NCBI GenBank assembly: GCA_964035575.1
Contig: OZ037921.1
Span: 310,001-374,000, forward strand
Reading direction: 5' to 3'
Source of the DNA: Rhynchopus sp. YZ270_cl-10
Taxonomy: Eukaryota; Euglenozoa; Diplonemea; Diplonemida; Diplonemidae
Length of the DNA: 64,000 nt
This document shows, in pieces, positions 60,201 to 64,000 of this stretch (positions within the stretch are counted from its first letter, which is position 1; each line of letters begins with the position of its first letter). A program made the position numbers and the translations under genes. The notes below the pieces were generated by a model. It worked only from the letters and a program-made list of their open reading frames with translations. It had not been told where the DNA came from and searched no databases.

Positions 60201-61832
60201 CGAATAGCACGCAGACAGCAACGACAGGGTGCTGTTCCCTACCCCTTCTGGGCCAAGCACCTGCTCCCAAAGGGGGTTCGGCGTGGCCGTATCGTGCACA
60301 GAGAGGTGGCGAAGCTTCATCACAACGGTGCTGTCGATCTTTGTATCGGCAAGGCTAAAGTTCAACCCATTGCATTTCAACGTCGACAACGCACCATCCT
60401 GCTCCAACAGCACTGTCCCCGCAGCCACCTCTAGTGAATACGTCTTCCGCCGTTGAAGCACCTTTTTGCTGTCAACCTTCTCCGTTTTGCGGACAAACGT
60501 CGGTAAAAAGAAGTTCTGTTGAGACTCCACCCTCTTTTTCCCAGTCATTCTTGACAGCCATCCTGGGCGTGGTTCTGTTGCACGCAGTTTTCTTGCTTCT
60601 TGCGCCTCATCATCAAGCTCTCTATACGCAATGACCCTATAGGAGATGAGATCCAAATCAGGTAGTACTTCTTCATAGGTTGTCAGCAGACGACCCCAGG
60701 TGGCGTTCATTGCAGACTTCTTGCGTTTTGCTTTGACAAAAAGCTTCCATAAAAAGACGTAGTCGGTTTTGATACGGCGCTTCCCATCCGAGACGAGGTC
60801 CTGATCTACCCGAAGTCTTCGCAACGATTTTACCACGCATACTTTTGCAAATTTCCACCAATCCCTCGGTTTTTCCATAACAGACTCTGTTGGGCGCAGC
60901 ACCGCATACTGCCACACCAACGAAAAATTCGCAAGCTGCTGAAGCAGAAGGAGCAATGCGTTGTACTGCGGCTTTGCCATCAACACTTTGAGGTCATCGA
61001 TATGCGCCATGCACTCCACTAACGGCGCTGCAGCAAGGGCGTCATCCTCCAACCCTAGATACGTCAACTGACATATCTTCAGCTGCACATCCATTGGTCC
61101 TACCGTTCTCCCAGCCTCTGACAGAGACAGCGCTGGGCTCCGCATAAAAACAAACCATTCTTCTTGTGAAAGCTCTTCCGTCGACTTTACGTCCTTCTCT
61201 CCTACTATGTAGATAGTAAAATTTTGAAGGCTGGCGACTTTGAAGGTATGTACACCCAGCTCTGTTAGAAAGGTTTTGTCCCAGGTTTCTGATGTTGGTA
61301 CTAAAGTCATTTGAGACCAGGTCATGCCGATTGCAAACGGAGAAGCAGAAGAGGTGTCTTCAAAACGGATGTGCACGTTCTTTACGACAACGTTGAGATT
61401 GCTGATGACCAGTTCTATCAGTTTCGCGGACCATCCTGCGCCTGCGGAATGTCCTTCCTTAGAGGTGCGCATATCTTCGAAGGTGCTGAGACGTTCTTGT
61501 TTGCGTTCTTGTTTTCTCCGGTTTTCTTCGTCGGCAGACCACGTTCTGCTCCGTGGATCCCTCGGTACTGCTAATAATGTGACGTTCTCAACCAATAGCT
61601 CAGCCTGTCTCGTTTTAATGTGCGCCCAAGGTACCCGGAGTGTCAACTTCCCTACTACTCCCCTCTGAACGTCAAAGGGGAGGTCTAAACCTTCCAACGC
61701 TGCCCGTTTAATTTTTGCATCCGTCAAAACAAAATTCCCGGAAAAAACATTGACCTCCAGCGTCTCCTTGGTGATCCCTTCGACATAGCGCGCTAAGAGC
61801 CGGGATACCGTGTTTGCAGCGAAGGTGTTCAT
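54234..61832 (-). CDS. VPS13-like bridge-type lipid transfer protein
   Basis: One uninterrupted frame of 2532 residues. The N-terminus is a chorein domain: VSRLLARYVEGITKETLEVN, then KRAALEGLDLPFDV, GKLTLRVPW and the LLVENVTLL strand, the entry of the hydrophobic groove in VPS13 proteins. A long beta-rich body follows. Around 1760-2080 come VAB/SHR-BD-like segments with the APLEICNTLPFDVFV pattern that in VPS13 bind adaptor proteins. Beyond about 2200 the chain is helical and acidic; I cannot recognise the ATG2_C and PH-like parts that usually end VPS13. It is shorter than yeast Vps13 (about 3,140). Expected role: bulk lipid transfer at membrane contacts. Only TAG then ATG-near AG sites and a weak CT tract precede the start. 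Confidence 0.85.
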   Translation of the reverse strand: MNTFAANTVSRLLARYVEGITKETLEVNVFSGNFVLTDAKIKRAALEGLDLPFDVQRGVVGKLTLRVPWAHIKTRQAELLVENVTLLAVPRDPRSRTWSADEENRRKQERKQERLSTFEDMRTSKEGHSAGAGWSAKLIELVISNLNVVVKNVHIRFEDTSSASPFAIGMTWSQMTLVPTSETWDKTFLTELGVHTFKVASLQNFTIYIVGEKDVKSTEELSQEEWFVFMRSPALSLSEAGRTVGPMDVQLKICQLTYLGLEDDALAAAPLVECMAHIDDLKVLMAKPQYNALLLLLQQLANFSLVWQYAVLRPTESVMEKPRDWWKFAKVCVVKSLRRLRVDQDLVSDGKRRIKTDYVFLWKLFVKAKRKKSAMNATWGRLLTTYEEVLPDLDLISYRVIAYRELDDEAQEARKLRATEPRPGWLSRMTGKKRVESQQNFFLPTFVRKTEKVDSKKVLQRRKTYSLEVAAGTVLLEQDGALSTLKCNGLNFSLADTKIDSTVVMKLRHLSVHDTATPNPLWEQVLGPEGVGNSTLSLLSACYSYAKPASRLEEGNQSLDADSAINVQTLRPLRLVVNDAYLRLLSDFFRPPPGWALLQAGMGIKPVSVCSPSRGRSMLTAVAVNEALEDLVTCHINVVASAPTIVIPHDCAALQTQCLLLNLGQVRLTSRFHLEEKATVRQRARSGRLEEGDTHQWWDVVIKGMRVGVRPCREGVLLPASHGTDVLSETGVKIAYGCSLIPRQTEIPQVLFEGAVGPEVRLKLNHDSLSVVSDLMTQMSALVYEKTVGDVPPPAPTRTHTPDAGAIATEHLASRIVLDTESFVLELGLAPVGHGEQQPVCVMEISDLISTCRIPLEGHSSAKGVAQMCEVTASDGNQQAVLLSTGNPLFSYTTNIDGAIVFDMHLGEATLEPLPAALRRMMTFFAPYTVGVPVISEQLGKYPEATLSDGDLLLTTDTTLGSYALNAANRLLVNSAGDVVISGETTDSLRSDLVLLDLEGAPADYCIVLGSHCKTTFKNFSFHCKKRFQDYILPGSGDYTLQNCVIHSDADKEETDKHAEEWKAYQCAIYLDRTNGFLPRDFEMMWDSCKWVYAWDGSAVVSSFECTALQITAPGEEGSESYDMIKQPTSLSYRARIKQMDEGFEGESTFDMTATDLSCSFTDLLELNNSIFDINNSIYPPEAPLAVHWRDTLLMRFEAPLKICLTSATRGEAYQIKILPPSNEDTMLMTFRTATSPGEAPRWDSDCLLLVSIDVPGKDEWNQLMHPCRLLFKCGEQPTGLPKGCGNWKSTRYSFDILDDVSITVDDEIVTAFSEHAAGAPMKKPAVDGINIGINATLEDGVVKLLDDTSGWTLSAPHHTPPGAIAAVERTAPTPLSRLQYLNCSSDNETLCRVFTMLPYVTHNCLPVWAVSVGRSETYVLLFQAKWCILCLADNEISEVMTAVEGNTAGSPLEAEWDGLEVEEVVLSADAVSFRLYCMQEAAGLRRAIVSYMNKGASLEEASFLCCSSSNLSTAEWMGYTPPGVLHHRFHKLYLKYAPQNADRSESYVDKIVDSGASIDTLIAECCKSFDIPSDSWTGDFPSALSPSEDILETDETEEVCSQIPGCVDFDDVTALLQHLLNFTENSPRQAHQERVALYNFSEGEVLCGPLLQNSSASNIQLLFGGTENVQLDARMMTPRHATVQVAARLCNVWVRIDANEDASFAARRTSEAYIARKQSLVAQTYGSWKHLDLQNEVLEYEGRFFSIITEGKPPGVLYRFAAPLEICNTLPFDVFVGISGNGVKVVSSVSVRRGEMLPIHTLAPTARLFFEVHAACPLTGEDRRSPLSEIHTAQRLSLFDTATQEDALPINLSLFSTAGSRRVTLSAGVWLLNATNRKVHIHFNGRDQILPEGVAMPYEEDGPPCIEGKEVVESCVLELKEGKARVEVLQHETHRLVTVSPMCVFHNHMSRSCKVTFVEEAVLVPTRGTASMQEEYVDQAVKVVIQSHSAVWDVEVAFELPGLGETKVVRLGKLWVPVCISHNSAGALVVDFGGKPPPAQIVLKNQSWCTVVLGEGPSMVSVAPFSMEQAYLSSVEQETLAVGLQGGEGAVFHIENEVVVRIEQRSAAVNFEIRQKGGKGISTFIEVSDPGMLERSLKGVYAPPALSYSATLPNLTLKAGVSSVGGIAFGSFKDMKYTIDFTADGGVSRSTFDVHEASLDSEVARQYQRETLASFVPFAPALLDALLPLCWKRDDGTPVASLNVHDLPCSNVDWSSPDGLRVLLQAAQLDCPDELSDALEALLQSQQGGGSWEGVSQKVMKELALLQEGDNTALLRTAKKLVTKGVKARYGVTVDLEALTVVDVDEVSLADFLLKSSLGSMGPKGVILHSVAQHAKVLEVVQTASKDPEAAAVMREALVAASHSTSTADVLKHLTIAGQTLQHEELLNTISALESIDTASLDPDTLLGEAQRYLGVQQTPPNSINWDTNVNTITTLSKKVASSAEEGSSRFANPMEGVDLNLPNAEVQINKFAQRMLKLLPDQGTIQGKSE

Positions 61833-62835
61833 CCTAACCTATAGTATACAAACACACGCCAGCCCCACCCCGGTGGGGGGTGGGTGTGTTTCCGTGCTTT
61901 ATTGATTGAAAAACTGTCTGCACGCCACTCGGTTGGGGTTCTGCGTGCAGTCGTCACCTATTTTTTAATCCTAATCGTAAAAACAAAAAAAAATGACCCC
62001 TAAAAAAAAAATGGGGGTAGTCTGCAAAGGGGGGGGAATAGAGGGAGGTGAAGAGGAGGAGGTTATGGGTGACGTGAGGGAGGGAAGGAGAAAAAAAAGG
62101 GGGGGGATACCAGCTTCTTTGTTGCCATTCTTTGTTTTGTTTTTTGTTGTTCTTGTGGCAAGGATTTTTTTTGTGTGAATTTTAGTTGAATGAAACACAT
62201 TCCCTCATGGGCAGTGGGTGTGGTAGTATGTAACATACTAAAAGCTGAACTTTAAAACAAAAATGCGAAGCAAAAAGTCAGATGCCCTCTATATTGAAGA
62301 AAGTGTGCGTGTTTTTGCGAAAACGCCTAAAAAAAAGTAAAAGTGCAAGTATGCGGGAAGCAGGGTCCCATGATGAGCGTTCATTCAACAGTCAACTGAA
62401 CACTACACATTATCTGCTTCCCAACCAAAAGAAACAAGATAAAAGTGCAAAGGCAGAACAGCCAAAAAAAAAGCTAAAGGCAGAGAAAAGGGAGAGAAAA
62501 TAAAGAAAAAAAAAACAAAAAGGCCCCTCAAGAAAAGAGCAAATAGACTTGCTACTCATTCGCAGGTTTATCTTGACTTTCCCCCCCGCTTGTGGAAGTA
62601 CGCTGTACTGTCACAAAAGGGGAGTTTCCTTTGTAGCTGTGGTTTTGTCAAAATGAGGGTGTTTTTGTTTTGCTATTTGTTTGTTTTTGGTGGGTTTAGT
62701 TTCACATCATCAAAATCTGCAGCAAAGCTGTAAACTTGAAAGGTTTCACCAGGTCATAGAATAATAAAAAAAAAGGCAACAAAATCAAATTCAAAACCCG
62801 TCAAGGGCGGCACGAAGGGAAAGCCAGTTTGCAAA
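61833..62835. other. Gene-free spacer
   Basis: It starts with the C-rich leader of the VPS13-like gene, then A/G-rich homopolymer tracts. No gene or clear repeat is seen. Confidence 0.55.
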
Positions 62836-63069
62836 CTAATGCGTGGCTACCTCCAAAGCATGTGAAAACGACATCAAATAGTAGGCCCCATCAAGGTAAA
62901 AGGCTATCAAAAAGGTAAAGTAAAAGGCAAACAGTATGTTAAGTAATGTAATAAGGTAGCGCTCGAAGGGTATGCAGGGAACCGCCTGCATGTTGCCGGA
63001 TGTGTTCCCAGTTCCCTGCACACCTCTCTGAGCGCGTGTGTTCTGAGGTTGGTTTCTTTGTTTCGTCAA
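62836..63069 (-). CDS. Possible small membrane protein
   Basis: A 77-residue frame on the gene-bearing strand with a polar N-terminus and one long hydrophobic segment (LITLLNILFAFYFTFLIAFY). No family is recognised. It has no CT-rich leader, and a 10-bp inverted repeat (TGCAGGGAAC/GTTCCCTGCA) lies inside. It starts 43 bases after the stop of the next gene, so it may be chance or 3'-UTR sequence. Confidence 0.2.
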   Translation of the reverse strand: MTKQRNQPQNTRAQRGVQGTGNTSGNMQAVPCIPFERYLITLLNILFAFYFTFLIAFYLDGAYYLMSFSHALEVATH

Positions 63070-63112
63070 TTCTTGTCGCGTTTATTCCTTCGTGTGTAGC
63101 ACATCTGCTTCA

Positions 63113-64000
63113 TCAGAAGGGGCCGAAGCCTCCGGTGCCAGCCTCACCCCCCTCACCTCCCTCACCTCCAGCGCCTCCGGTGCCAGTCTCGCCACCTTCG
63201 CCACCTTCGCCTCCGGGGGTCACAGGGCCAGCACCAGCACCGGCACAGGTGGTTGCGCACGAGGCTGCTGAGGCAGGGGGCGTGAAGTCTGCAGGGCACC
63301 ACGAGGAGACACACATGCCGGCAGCTCCCTCTCCGGAGACACCTGCCTCCCAAGCACACTCTGGCATCGCAGTGCAGGCCGCCAGGTCTGCAAACCCACC
63401 ACACGCAGTCGCACCCTGCCGCACGAAGACTGCCACGTTTGCAAGCGGCGCAGTCAGGGCAGGGAGCTCCTCAACAGACCCCGCAGACACAAGCTTCCGG
63501 AAGGCAACTGTCGGGTGCTCCACACCGCCTGCCCCCTCCGCACCCTCACCCTGCTGGAACGTCGGGGCACAGCTCCCCGCCTCCCACCCAGCACCAGGCA
63601 GCAGCGACACCAGCCCGCCGTTTGTTGGTGTCGAGCACGGTGGGCAGTGGTACGTCGTCACAAACACCTCGCACGGCTTCTCCTCGCAGTTGAACGGGCA
63701 GGCCACGCGCAGCACGTTGTCCGCACCAATCACACCCGCAATGTCCACAGGGAAGAACGCCTCCATGTTCGCCTGCACAAAGGCGGGCGGGAAGTTCGCA
63801 AGCGTCGTCGAGGGCTCCCCGGTGGGGTGCATCCCCTCCACCACCGGCTCGCCTGCCCCAAAGCTGTCCACAGTGCCTTCGGGGCTCACAACCTCAACCT
63901 CAACGGGCTCCCCGCCGTCCACACAGGGCTCCGTCGTCTCCCCCCCTGTTGGCGTGGGTGGGGTCGGCGGGGTTGGCGGCGTGGGGGGCGTTGGCGGTGT
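63113..64000 (-). CDS. Cys-rich extracellular protein with Thr-Pro-Pro linker (partial, 3' part)
   Basis: The frame is open to the window edge (63998-64000), so the N-terminus is missing; about 295 residues are seen. It begins with a (TPP)n linker, then TEPCVDGGEP and a region with paired cysteines (CPFNCEEKPCEVF, YHCPPCSTPTNGG). Near residues 195-250 a PSI-like cluster appears (ACTAMPECAWEAG, MCVSSWCPADF). It ends in Gly/Glu-rich repeats (GGEGGE, GTGGAGG) and stops at GTGGFGPF. No membrane helix is seen. Thr-Pro linkers and disulphide-type Cys spacing suggest a secreted or wall/matrix protein. It is among the GC-richest genes here. Confidence 0.65.
   Translation of the reverse strand, partial: TPPTPPTPPTPPTPPTPTGGETTEPCVDGGEPVEVEVVSPEGTVDSFGAGEPVVEGMHPTGEPSTTLANFPPAFVQANMEAFFPVDIAGVIGADNVLRVACPFNCEEKPCEVFVTTYHCPPCSTPTNGGLVSLLPGAGWEAGSCAPTFQQGEGAEGAGGVEHPTVAFRKLVSAGSVEELPALTAPLANVAVFVRQGATACGGFADLAACTAMPECAWEAGVSGEGAAGMCVSSWCPADFTPPASAASCATTCAGAGAGPVTPGGEGGEGGETGTGGAGGEGGEGGEAGTGGFGPF

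Noticed and set aside
1-64000. Firm assignment to trypanosomatids
   Set aside because: Gene direction and the VIPER-like order fit, but cis-introns in two of about thirteen genes, sparse genes and the abundance of MITE-like repeats do not.

Overview
The window is nuclear DNA of a unicellular eukaryote (a protist). Coding regions are balanced to GC-rich and long. The DNA between them is AT-rich, full of homopolymer runs, and packed with short inverted-repeat elements. Every gene recognised with confidence (RING membrane protein, helical-repeat protein, kinase, glutathionyl-hydroquinone reductase, kinase/phospholyase fusion, YR retroelement, two surface proteins, BTB protein, WD40 protein, DUF4116 protein, VPS13-like protein, Cys-rich surface protein) lies on the minus strand. 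Most starts are preceded by a pyrimidine-rich tract. At least two genes carry a spliceosomal intron (66 bp and 185 bp, both phase 0, 5' GTATGY, 3' CAG) that I found by joining flanking reading frames. One-way gene order and the gag-YR-RT order of the retroelement recall Euglenozoa, but I see no spliced-leader RNA, so the lineage stays open.

Layout. 1-1.2 kb: TIR element with internal palindromes. 1.3-2.7 kb: RING membrane protein. 2.8-6.8 kb: repeats and small hairpins. 6.8-9.8 kb: helical-repeat/PIN-like protein and a coiled-coil ORF that may be its last exon. 9.8-13.2 kb: palindromes. 13.2-14.4 kb: Ser/Thr kinase. 15.7-16.7 kb: glutathionyl-hydroquinone reductase. 17-19.8 kb: nested TIR elements around a 9-bp satellite. 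19.8-22.6 kb: fused hydroxylysine kinase and phospholyase. 22.6-27.0 kb: tyrosine-recombinase retroelement between two arrays of one 13-bp minisatellite. 27.1-28.2 kb: composite TIR repeat. 28.2-31.6 kb: tandem duplication of a type I membrane protein gene. 31.6-36.7 kb: repeats and palindromes. 36.8-39.0 kb: BTB protein. 39.0-49.2 kb: 10 kb without a convincing gene. 49.2-52.7 kb: acylated WD40 protein and DUF4116 protein. 52.8-53.7 kb: decayed coding remnant on the plus strand. 54.2-61.8 kb: VPS13-like protein. 63.1 kb to the end: 3' part of a Cys-rich extracellular protein.

Themes. One metabolic unit is readable: hydroxylysine breakdown as a single fused polypeptide. Ubiquitin-linked functions are suggested by the RING protein and the BTB adaptor. 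The RING protein and both surface proteins share a C-terminal Glu-Ser-Glu-Pro-x-Val tail. The most novel signal is in the intergenic DNA: several families of small hairpins whose arms change while pairing is kept and the loop (CTCTCG-like) is conserved, plus palindromic mini-elements sharing only their ends or only their cores.
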